A stretch of 64,000 bases of DNA, from contig CBDDGJ010000003.1 in the NCBI GenBank assembly GCA_965227805.1, forward strand, positions 310,001 through 374,000. Reading direction: 5' to 3'. Positions 36,016 to 42,618 of this stretch are shown here, piece after piece. The notes below the pieces were generated by a model. The model saw only the letters and a list, made by a program, of their open reading frames with translations, made no database searches and had not been told where the DNA came from. How positions within the stretch are numbered: the first letter of the stretch is position 1; each line of letters begins with the position of its first letter. Both the position numbers and the translations under genes were made by a program. Origin of the DNA: CBDDGJ01 sp965227805. Its GTDB lineage: Bacteria; Pseudomonadota; Alphaproteobacteria; RS24.

Positions 36016-36642
36016 TTAAAGCCTGTTTACCCGCCTAAGTGTGAGATTTATGCGTCCACCGCATGCAAAGGGTGGAAATGCGCGTAAAATTTGTGATGAA
36101 CCGGCGTAAATACGGCTTATGCCGTGAAAATTAAGCCGCGCCGTCCCCCCGAATAAAAAGGCATCCCCGCTATGTAGCTTGAGCGATTTTGTTGCGCCGC
36201 GCCGTGTTGTGCCGCCCATACGAAATAAGGCACTATCCCCCAAAGAAAAAGATAAAATCGGCGCATCAAGGGCGGTCTCATCCTTATCCTGATGCAAGCC
36301 CATCTTTGCCTGTGGGGTTGCATAATAATTGATAAGGCACGCCTCGGGCGGTGCCGGATAGGCGGTAAGCGCATCCCATGCGTTAAGCAAAATATCCGGT
36401 ATTGGCGGCCAGATAGCCCCCGTATGCGGGTGTGTGGTTTGATAACGATAGCCTTGTTTATCCGATACCCAGCCCAATATGCCGGCATTACTCATCTCTA
36501 TCGACCACGGCCTTCCACTATGCGGCATGACCGGCTTAAAAAAGGGCGCCCGCACAATAATATCACTTATTGCCGCAATTACATCATATTGTGTCTGTCT
36601 ATCCCAATAATCTGCAATATATCGTATATCTGTGCCAAACAT
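36016..36642 (-). CDS. alkB: Alpha-ketoglutarate-dependent DNA dealkylase AlkB
   Basis: A 208-residue Fe(II)/2-oxoglutarate dioxygenase that oxidatively removes methyl groups from 1-methyladenine and 3-methylcytosine. Metal ligands are HxD in MGLHQDKDE and the distal His in LNFHGISRIY. The 2-oxoglutarate motif RxNxTxR is RINLTLR. The nucleotide-recognition lid FLFGGTARL is present. Length and spacing match classical AlkB. It sits between dapB and the divergent dnaK. Confidence 0.93.
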   Translation of the reverse strand: MFGTDIRYIADYWDRQTQYDVIAAISDIIVRAPFFKPVMPHSGRPWSIEMSNAGILGWVSDKQGYRYQTTHPHTGAIWPPIPDILLNAWDALTAYPAPPEACLINYYATPQAKMGLHQDKDETALDAPILSFSLGDSALFRMGGTTRRGATKSLKLHSGDAFLFGGTARLNFHGISRIYAGSSQILRAFPPFACGGRINLTLRRVNRL

Positions 36643-36671
36643 TATATTCCGTAAGATTTTTCTCTAAAATG

Positions 36672-36703
36672 CTTGTTCTTATACCCTATAATACCTATAT
36701 AGG
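36672..36703 (+). promoter_or_regulatory. RpoH (sigma-32) heat-shock promoter of dnaK
   Basis: CTTG at 36672-36675, an 18-base spacer, and CCTATATAGG at 36694-36703 match the alphaproteobacterial RpoH consensus (CTTG, 17-18 bases, CYTATNTNNG) at every defined position. It lies about 42 bases before the dnaK ATG. No CIRCE repeat accompanies it. Confidence 0.8.
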
Positions 36704-36745
36704 CTGCAGTTATAACGCAAAATACTGTTTTTAAGAGGTAAAATT

Positions 36746-38668
36746 ATGGGCAAAGTTATAGGCATTGATTTGGGGACCACAAATTCTTGTATTTCAATTA
36801 TGGATGGGCAATCGCCGCGCGTTGTTGAAAATGCAGAAGGCGCGCGCACAACGCCTTCTATGGTGGCCTTTAGCGAAGAGGGAGAAAAACTGGTCGGGCA
36901 ACCAGCAAAACGTCAAGCCGTGACCAATCCGGGTAATACATTATTCGCCATTAAACGCCTGATTGGCCGTGCCTTTAACGACCCCGCCACGCAAAAAGAT
37001 AAAGATATGGTGCCCTATAATATCGTAAAAGCCGATAATGGTGATGCGTGGGTAGATGTAAATAGTGAAACATATTCGCCTTCACAAATTTCTGCCTTTA
37101 TCTTGCAGAAAATGAAGGAAACGGCAGAAGATTATTTAGGTGAGAAAGTCGAGCAAGCTGTTATCACTGTGCCGGCTTATTTTAATGATGCCCAACGCCA
37201 GGCCACCAAAGATGCTGGTAAAATTGCCGGCCTTGATGTGCTGCGGATTATCAATGAACCCACCGCTGCCGCATTGGCTTATGGGTTGGATAAAAATGAT
37301 GGCCAAACCATTGCCGTTTATGATTTGGGCGGGGGCACATTTGATGTCTCTATTTTGGAAATTGGTGACGGCGTATTTGAAGTAAAGGCCACAAATGGCG
37401 ACACATTTTTGGGTGGCGAAGATTTCGACATTATACTCGTTGACCATTTGGCCGATGAGTTCAAAAAGGAAAATGGTATTGATTTGCGTGAAGACAAACT
37501 TGCCTTGCAGCGCTTGAAAGAGGCTGCTGAAAAAGCAAAAATCGAATTATCTGCCTCGGCACAAACCGATGTTAACCTTCCCTTTATCACTGCCGATCAA
37601 AGCGGCCCGAAACATTTGAATGTGAAAATTACCCGCACAGGCTTTGAAGCGATGGTAGAAAAATTGGTGCAACGCACGCGCAAACCATGCGAAGATGCTC
37701 TGCGCGATGCCGGCATTAAAGCCTCTGATATTGATGAGATTGTGCTTGTCGGCGGGCAAACCCGCATGCCACGCATCCGTAAATTCGTGCAAGACGTATT
37801 CGGTAAAGAGCCGAATATGAGTGTAAACCCTGATGAGGTAGTGGCTATGGGTGCCGCCATTCAAGCCGGTGTTTTGCAAGGTGATGTGAAAGATGTGCTT
37901 TTGCTTGATGTGACACCTTTATCATTGGGTATTGAAACTTTGGGCGGTGTATTTACACGGCTTATCGAACGCAACACCACCATTCCGACCAAAAAATCGC
38001 AAGTCTTTTCTACGGCGGAGGATAATCAATCAGCGGTGACGATTTCCGTTTATCAGGGTGAACGTGAAATGGCAAAAGACAATAAGCATTTAGGCCAGTT
38101 TAATCTGGATGGGCTTCCACCCGCCGCACGCGGTATTCCGCAAATTGAAGTTACATTTGATATTGATGCCAATGGCATTGTCAATGTATCAGCAACCGAT
38201 AAGGCAAGCGGCAAAGAACAGAATATTCGGATTGAAGCCTCGGGCGGCTTATCCGATACAGATATTGAACAAATGGTTAAAGATGCCGAAGCCAATGCCG
38301 AAGCCGATAAAAAACGTCGTGAAACGGCAGAAGCACGCAATAATGCCGAAAGCCTTATTCACGGCACCGAAAAAAGCATTGCCGATAATGAAGATAAAAT
38401 AGACCCCGCCGATAAGGATGCGGCAGAAGCGGCAATCGCGGCGCTGAAAACAGCATTGGAAGGCGAAGATAATGATGACATTACCGCCAAAACCCAGGCG
38501 CTAACCGAGGCAGCAATGAAAATTGGCGAAGCCGTTTATAAGGCGCAACAAGAAGCAGATGCCGAACAGGATGCAGCACAAGATGCCACAAATGAAGATA
38601 ATGCCGATAATGTGGTAGATGCCGATTTTGAAGAAGTGGACGAGGATAAAGACGGCAAGGATAAATAA
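36746..38668 (+). CDS. dnaK: Molecular chaperone DnaK (Hsp70)
   Basis: A 640-residue Hsp70. The ATPase domain shows GKVIGIDLGTTNSCISIMDG, VPAYFNDAQRQATKDAG, IAVYDLGGGTFDVSILE and VLVGGQTRMPRI. The substrate domain begins after LLLDVTPLSLGIETLGG. The tail is Asp/Glu-rich and ends in DFEEVDEDKD, resembling the EEVD-like end of bacterial DnaK. AAGAGGT precedes the ATG. It is transcribed with dnaJ from the RpoH-type promoter upstream and works with the GrpE encoded near 5.4 kb. Confidence 0.98.
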   Translation: MGKVIGIDLGTTNSCISIMDGQSPRVVENAEGARTTPSMVAFSEEGEKLVGQPAKRQAVTNPGNTLFAIKRLIGRAFNDPATQKDKDMVPYNIVKADNGDAWVDVNSETYSPSQISAFILQKMKETAEDYLGEKVEQAVITVPAYFNDAQRQATKDAGKIAGLDVLRIINEPTAAALAYGLDKNDGQTIAVYDLGGGTFDVSILEIGDGVFEVKATNGDTFLGGEDFDIILVDHLADEFKKENGIDLREDKLALQRLKEAAEKAKIELSASAQTDVNLPFITADQSGPKHLNVKITRTGFEAMVEKLVQRTRKPCEDALRDAGIKASDIDEIVLVGGQTRMPRIRKFVQDVFGKEPNMSVNPDEVVAMGAAIQAGVLQGDVKDVLLLDVTPLSLGIETLGGVFTRLIERNTTIPTKKSQVFSTAEDNQSAVTISVYQGEREMAKDNKHLGQFNLDGLPPAARGIPQIEVTFDIDANGIVNVSATDKASGKEQNIRIEASGGLSDTDIEQMVKDAEANAEADKKRRETAEARNNAESLIHGTEKSIADNEDKIDPADKDAAEAAIAALKTALEGEDNDDITAKTQALTEAAMKIGEAVYKAQQEADAEQDAAQDATNEDNADNVVDADFEEVDEDKDGKDK

Positions 38669-38730
38669 GCCGGTGAACCCGCACTTGGTTAAGCTCTACT
38701 CATTTAGGGCTTTTATGAAAAAGGACATTT

Positions 38731-39870
38731 ATGGCCAAACGAGATTATTATGACGTGTTAGGCGTAAATCGCTCTGCTTCGCAAGCCGAGTTAAAATCGG
38801 CATTTCGTAAATTAGCCAAGCAATATCACCCCGATGTTAATGCGGGCGACAGCGATGCGGAAAAAAAGTTCAAAGAAATCAATGAGGCTTATGACGTCCT
38901 AAAAGATGAGCAAAATCGGGCAGCCTATGATCAATTTGGCCATGCGGCTTTTGAGCAAGGCGGCATGGGCGGTGCAGGAGCAGGCGCAGGCGGCTTCGGT
39001 AATTTTGCCGATTTTGGATCTGTGGGCGATATTTTTGAGGAGTTTTTCGGCGGCAGACGTGGCGGCGGCAGGCGGCGGCAAAGCCCCAATGCCGCCCAGC
39101 GTGGCGATGATTTACGCACAGATATAAATATTACATTAGAAGAAGCCTTTAGCGGGGTGCAAAAAAAAGTTAAAATCAGCCGCGCCGTTAAATGTGAAGC
39201 ATGCGATGGGGGCGGCGCACGGGCGGGCACAAAACCCGAAACCTGCGGCACCTGCCAGGGCTATGGCAAATTACGCGCGCAACAGGGTTTTTTCACCGTT
39301 GAGCGCCCCTGCCATACGTGCCATGGTAGTGGCCAAATTATCGCCTCACCATGCACTGAATGCCATGGACAAGGCCAACAGCAACAGCAACGCACGCTTT
39401 CGGTGGAAATACCCGCCGGTGTAGAAGATGGGATTCGCATTCGCTTATCGGGGGAAGGCGATGCCGGTAAATTTAGAGGCCCCGCCGGTGATTTATATGT
39501 ATTCGTCAATGTGCTACAGCATGATTTATTCCAGCGCGATGGTGCCGATCTATTTTGTGAAATACCGGTAAGCCTAACCGAAGCCGCTTTAGGGGGTGCT
39601 GTGAACCTACCTATGCTAGACGCAAAGCACTTAAAAATCACCATTCCCAAAAGTGCACAATCTGGCCAGCAATTACGCCTGCGCGCAAAAGGCATGCCGC
39701 TTTTACGCCGCAGGGGGCATGGTGATTTATATGTGCGTATCGCCGTGGAAACACCGCAAGACTTAACCCGCGCCCAGGAAAAATTGCTCAAGCAATTTGA
39801 AAAGGCAAGCACCGAGAAAAATTATCCGCGCACAAATAACTTCCGGCAAAAAGCGAAAAAAAGCGTTTAG
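38731..39870 (+). CDS. dnaJ: Molecular chaperone DnaJ (Hsp40)
   Basis: A 379-residue type I J-protein. The J domain has KRDYYDVLGVNRSAS and the HPD motif in KQYHPDVNAG. A Gly-rich linker follows (about residues 70-115). Four CxxCxGxG-type zinc repeats follow, including CEACDGGGA, CGTCQGYG, CHTCHGSG and CTECHGQG. The C-terminal substrate domains are complete. AAGGA precedes the ATG, and it follows dnaK by 62 bases. Confidence 0.97.
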   Translation: MAKRDYYDVLGVNRSASQAELKSAFRKLAKQYHPDVNAGDSDAEKKFKEINEAYDVLKDEQNRAAYDQFGHAAFEQGGMGGAGAGAGGFGNFADFGSVGDIFEEFFGGRRGGGRRRQSPNAAQRGDDLRTDINITLEEAFSGVQKKVKISRAVKCEACDGGGARAGTKPETCGTCQGYGKLRAQQGFFTVERPCHTCHGSGQIIASPCTECHGQGQQQQQRTLSVEIPAGVEDGIRIRLSGEGDAGKFRGPAGDLYVFVNVLQHDLFQRDGADLFCEIPVSLTEAALGGAVNLPMLDAKHLKITIPKSAQSGQQLRLRAKGMPLLRRRGHGDLYVRIAVETPQDLTRAQEKLLKQFEKASTEKNYPRTNNFRQKAKKSV

Positions 39871-39930
39871 CAAAATATGTAAGGCTTAATTATTTAAGAC
39901 AGGCTCTAGCGCTAAACTTGCTTTTATAAG

Positions 39931-40176
39931 TTAAAATTTAAGGGCAGAAACTAAAATTCCTGTTTGGGCAACAAGAAGCCCAACGACCCAAATAATCGCC
40001 TGTAATTTTGCTTTGGTTATTTCGTGGCGCAATTCTTCAATATCCTGCTTTGTTGCAAGGTTTGAATTTAGCAATGCAATGTGTTCATCTGCCAGCACCT
40101 CGGCTTGTTCTTGCGTAAAGCCATGTGCCGTAAGGTTTTTAACAAATTTCAGCGCATCAAAGTTTAACGCTTGCAT
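39931..40176 (-). CDS. Small coiled-coil, membrane-anchored protein (DUF1640/CCDC90-like)
   Basis: An 81-residue protein. The first 55 residues are amphipathic helix: FVKNLTAHGFTQEQAEVLAD, then NSNLATKQDIEELRHEITKA. A C-terminal membrane segment follows, AIIWVVGLLVAQTGILVSA. This layout matches bacterial DUF1640/CCDC90 proteins, whose mitochondrial relatives are regulators of the calcium uniporter, while the bacterial role is unknown. No clear ribosome-binding site is seen. It lies alone between dnaJ and the structured leader region. Confidence 0.72.
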   Translation of the reverse strand: MQALNFDALKFVKNLTAHGFTQEQAEVLADEHIALLNSNLATKQDIEELRHEITKAKLQAIIWVVGLLVAQTGILVSALKF

Positions 40177-40263
40177 GGATAAATATATAGCTTATTTCGG
40201 GCTTTTTTTCAAGCATTTGATGTTTTCACCGGCAACGAAAAGAAAAACACCATTTTATTTTAT

Positions 40264-40292
40264 TTGAAAATCATATAGGATGAAATTATCCA
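40264..40292 (+). promoter_or_regulatory. Candidate sigma-70 promoter for the structured leader and small membrane protein
   Basis: TTGAAA at 40264-40269 and TATCCA at 40287-40292 are separated by 17 bases. Transcription would start near 40299, just before the structured RNA at 40329-40506. The -10 box is only a moderate match. Confidence 0.4.
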
Positions 40293-40328
40293 CATCCCAT
40301 AAGGGGTATGGCTGGGGTTCGCAAAACT

Positions 40329-40506
40329 CCATAACGATAGGCAGAAGACCCTGCCGCAAAAAATGGTCACTCCGTATTGGGATAACGTCGCAATGTCGGG
40401 GTGGCGACGTTATATAACAAGTCACCGCGACTAAAGGCGTCGCGGCCATTATCGTTATGGTTTTTGTGCACCCCGGCACCAAGTTTTGCTTGGTGCCGTT
40501 TTGTTT
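40329..40506 (+). ncRNA. Candidate cis-regulatory structured leader RNA (riboswitch-like)
   Basis: Stem A pairs 40329-40339 with 40450-40460 (11 perfect pairs) and closes three hairpins. Hairpin B is 40340-40344 with 40351-40355. Hairpin C is 40382-40391 with 40404-40413 (10 perfect pairs, 12-base loop). Hairpin D is 40425-40431 with 40439-40445. Loop C bases 40394-40403 can pair with 40469-40478 in ten consecutive pairs (one G-U), and 40474-40478 is part of the terminator's left arm. The RNA therefore has an aptamer-like core, a pseudoknot or antiterminator, and an expression platform. It is followed at once by a ribosome-binding site and a small membrane-protein gene. I do not recognise it as a known RNA family; the ligand or signal is unknown. 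Dispersed palindromic repeats next door are an alternative source for the stems. Confidence 0.55.
40474..40506 (+). terminator. Intrinsic terminator in the leader of the small membrane protein gene
   Basis: A perfect 10-bp stem (40474-40483 with 40489-40498), loop TTTTG, followed by TTTTGTTT. It lies 22 bases before the ATG and 10 bases before the ribosome-binding site of the next gene, the arrangement expected for transcription attenuation. Confidence 0.8.
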
Positions 40507-40528
40507 ACTACAAACTAGGAGGGTTAAC

Positions 40529-40726
40529 ATGACCAATGAATATAGTATGATAGCGGATATTTTGAACAAGTTTCACACCTCGTCAGATATGATAAAAGCC
40601 ATCTGGCTCATAGGGCTTACTGCAATTTTTTTAGGTGGCTTGTGGCTTATTCGCGATATAGTTAAAATCAGAACAAAGGCAAAAGAAGCAAAGCAAACCG
40701 AACCGCCTAGCGAGATAGTAGACTAA
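40529..40726 (+). CDS. 65-residue single-span membrane protein of unknown function
   Basis: It begins at the ATG at 40529, with AGGAGGG at 40517-40523 and a 5-base spacer, one of the strongest ribosome-binding sites in the window. Residues 1-20 are polar, including a block FHTSSDMIKAIW at the entry to the membrane. About residues 22-41 are one hydrophobic segment (WLIGLTAIFLGGLWLI), and the remaining tail is Lys/Glu-rich (KIRTKAKEAKQTE) and probably cytoplasmic. I do not recognise the family. The strong initiation site and the attenuator-like leader suggest tight control. Possibilities include a small regulator of a membrane complex, a holin-like or toxin-like peptide, or a transporter subunit; none is proven. 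Confidence 0.7.
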   Translation: MTNEYSMIADILNKFHTSSDMIKAIWLIGLTAIFLGGLWLIRDIVKIRTKAKEAKQTEPPSEIVD

Positions 40727-40793
40727 TCACAGCCTGCTTTTATGCGCGCCCGCAACAGAAAAGAAAGAAGCGCGTTCCGCGTGCAGTAGGACA

Positions 40794-40825
40794 GGCACGT
40801 CATTCCGCAAGGAATGTGTAGTGCC
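40794..40825. repeat. Hairpin H1 of the CATT..AATG-TGTAGYG family
   Basis: CATTCC, loop GCAA, GGAATG (40801-40816), followed by TGTAGTG. An outer GGCAC/GTGCC pair (40794-40798 with 40821-40825) extends the stem with an internal loop. Confidence 0.7.
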
Positions 40826-40912
40826 CAATAAAGCGCCCATTCGCACGCGTGCTTGTTTTGCTGCAACAGAAAAGAAAAAGAGCTTGTTCGCGGGTTTTGG
40901 GTTAGGAACGAC

Positions 40913-40936
40913 CATTTGCGTAGCAAATGTGTAGTG
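40913..40936. repeat. Hairpin H2 of the CATT..AATG-TGTAGYG family
   Basis: CATTTGC, loop GTA, GCAAATG, then TGTAGTG. Compared with H1 and H3 the inner stem bases changed on both arms, so pairing is kept. Confidence 0.7.
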
Positions 40937-40957
40937 ACCAAAAAGGAAGAAGCGCGT

Positions 40958-40982
40958 CATTCGCGCCAGCGAATGTGTAGCG
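40958..40982. repeat. Hairpin H3 of the CATT..AATG-TGTAGYG family
   Basis: CATTCGC, loop GCCA, GCGAATG, then TGTAGCG and TAAAATAAA. It is identical to H4 over this core. Confidence 0.7.
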
Positions 40983-41002
40983 TAAAATAAATGTGTAAGA
41001 AA

Positions 41003-41047
41003 GCGCGCCCATGTTTGCGTTATATAGGGACGCCCCATGGGCGCGCC
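41003..41047. repeat. Long palindrome P1 (copy 1 of 2)
   Basis: GCGCGCCCATG pairs with CATGGGCGCGC at the two ends (11 perfect pairs), with an inner GCGT/ACGC helix. It is identical to the copy at 41279-41323. Confidence 0.8.
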
Positions 41048-41278
41048 CGCAACAGAAAAGAAAAAAGCGCGTCATTTACGCCCGCGCTTACTCTGCCACA
41101 ACAGAAAAGAAAGAAGCGCGTTCCGCGTCCAATAGCACAGGCGCGTCATTCGCGCCCGCGCGGCGACGTCGGGGTGTGCAGTTGGACTAGGACTGTGATT
41201 GGTGGCGGGTGCTTGCTATGAATCGATAGGCAATCGCGCGACAAACAAAAATGCAATGTATAGCGCAAAATAAAGCAA

Positions 41279-41323
41279 GCGCGCCCATGTTTGCGTTATA
41301 TAGGGACGCCCCATGGGCGCGCC
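41279..41323. repeat. Long palindrome P2 (copy 2 of 2)
   Basis: A perfect 45-base duplicate of 41003-41047. The adjoining CAACAGAAAAGAAA motif is duplicated at the same 276-base distance. Confidence 0.8.
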
Positions 41324-41374
41324 TGCAACAGAAAAGAAAGAAGCGCGTTCCGCGTGCAGTATGGGTCAAGCGAC

Positions 41375-41399
41375 CATTCGCGCCAGCGAATGTGTAGCG
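41375..41399. repeat. Hairpin H4 of the CATT..AATG-TGTAGYG family
   Basis: CATTCGC, loop GCCA, GCGAATG, TGTAGCG, followed by TAAAATAAA as in H3. A decayed relative (AATGTATAGCGC, then AAAATAAAG) lies near 41254. Confidence 0.7.
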
Positions 41400-41490
41400 T
41401 AAAATAAAGAAAGAAACTCACAAATATACCCCTTGACGTAAACGGCATTTATTGGTGCATTATCCCCTTACATATGTTGAGGAGAATGAC

Positions 41491-42606
41491 ATGCTTAGCT
41501 GGGGCGATGAATATCCGATTCACCAAACACCCGAGCCGATTGCCTTTGCCGGCTCAGACCGTAATTTCTATGATCGCTATTTCTATAATGGCTACCAAAA
41601 TGACGGAGACATATTTTTTGCCTGTGCTTTTGGCGTGTATCCGCATTTGAATATTATGGATGGCGCGTTTTCCATTTTGCTGGGGGATGGCATACAAAGA
41701 TCACTTTTTTTATCGCGCCCTATGAATATGGAGCGCATGGATACCCGCATTGAAGGCTTTTCCATTGAGGTGATAAAACCGCTTTCGCAAATCAGACTAC
41801 GCCTGGAAGAAACGCAGGGGCTTGCTTTTGACCTTACTTTTAGCGGGCGGGCGTTTCCGATTGAAGAACCACGCTTTACCCATAGGCAAGGCACGCGCAT
41901 GCTGATGGATTTAACCCGTATGACACAAAACGGTTTCTGGCAAGGCTGGCTTCGGGTTGACAGCAAAAAAATTGATATTGACCCGAAAGCATGGCGCGGC
42001 ACGCGTGATCGGAGTTGGGGTATCCGCCCCGTCGGCACGCCCGACCCGCAAACGCCCATTCCGCCAATTATGCCACAATTTTACTGGATATGGACACCGC
42101 TTAATTTTGCCGATCGTTCGGTTTTCTTTCATGTAAATGATGATGCCGCCGGCAGGGTATGGAATAAGAGCGGCAAAATCATCGCCGATGGCACGCAAGC
42201 CTCCGCACAAGACACAATAGAAAAAAGCGATATCGCGCTTGAATATGTGAGCGGCACGCGCCGCGCCGCAAAGGCCGTGATTGAATTTCAGCATGAGACA
42301 GGCGAACAGGAAAAAATAACCCTTACCCCCCAACAGATATTTTTGATGAAGGGGCTAGGTTATGGTCACCCCGAAAGGCGGCATGGCAGTTTTCAAGGCT
42401 ATGAAGCTGTTGTGACGCGTGAAGATTATAATCTACATGCAATAGATATGAACGCGCTTGAACATCTGCATATTCAGGCCGTCGCCATGGCACAGCTTGA
42501 AGATGCAAGCGGCAATGTGCAAAAAGGCATCGGTGTATGCGAACAGCTTTTTATCGGCCCGCACGCCCCGAGCGGCTGGACGGATTTGCTGGATGGCGCA
42601 AAATAA
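41491..42606 (+). CDS. Conserved hypothetical protein, possibly AttH/CrtC-like beta-barrel
   Basis: A 371-residue soluble protein with no signal peptide. It is rich in aromatic beta-strand patterns (GDIFFACAFGVYPHLNIMDG, FWQGWLRVDSKKIDI, QFYWIWTPLNFADRSVFFH). This pattern and two-part layout recall lipocalin-like AttH/carotenoid 1,2-hydratase relatives, but I cannot confirm the family. GGAG lies seven bases before the ATG; an upstream start would have no ribosome-binding site. It is the first gene before the acyl-CoA dehydrogenase, 12 bases away, so it is probably cotranscribed and related to acyl-CoA or lipid substrate handling. The function is unknown. Confidence 0.68.
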   Translation: MLSWGDEYPIHQTPEPIAFAGSDRNFYDRYFYNGYQNDGDIFFACAFGVYPHLNIMDGAFSILLGDGIQRSLFLSRPMNMERMDTRIEGFSIEVIKPLSQIRLRLEETQGLAFDLTFSGRAFPIEEPRFTHRQGTRMLMDLTRMTQNGFWQGWLRVDSKKIDIDPKAWRGTRDRSWGIRPVGTPDPQTPIPPIMPQFYWIWTPLNFADRSVFFHVNDDAAGRVWNKSGKIIADGTQASAQDTIEKSDIALEYVSGTRRAAKAVIEFQHETGEQEKITLTPQQIFLMKGLGYGHPERRHGSFQGYEAVVTREDYNLHAIDMNALEHLHIQAVAMAQLEDASGNVQKGIGVCEQLFIGPHAPSGWTDLLDGAK

Positions 42607-42618
42607 AGAGGCACGCCA

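Larger units (their letters stand above)
40735..41430. repeat. Noncoding cluster of interspersed palindromic repeats
   Basis: About 700 bases without a credible gene. Components seen are as follows. Five copies of CAACAGAAAAGAAA (starting 40753, 40864, 41050, 41099 and 41326) are mostly followed by a short CGCG-containing motif. Four hairpins of the form CATTNN...NNAATG are each followed by TGTAGYG. Two identical 45-base palindromes sit 276 bases apart. Further pieces include GTCATT and AAAATAAA. The order suggests repeated duplication of a composite unit. Stop-free minus-strand stretches here have no family resemblance or initiation site. The function is unknown; possibilities are REP-like or RPE-like selfish elements, or transcribed structures. 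Confidence 0.75.

Noticed and set aside
40255..40569. A 104-codon minus-strand frame across the structured leader
   Set aside because: It has no ribosome-binding site, low-complexity composition, and runs through perfect inverted repeats better explained as RNA structure.
40727..41038. Minus-strand frames (about 70-100 codons) in the repeat array
   Set aside because: They are made of the repeat units and resemble no protein family.
40735..41430. CRISPR array
   Set aside because: Repeats are of several kinds, irregularly spaced, and without equal-length unique spacers; no cas genes are present.
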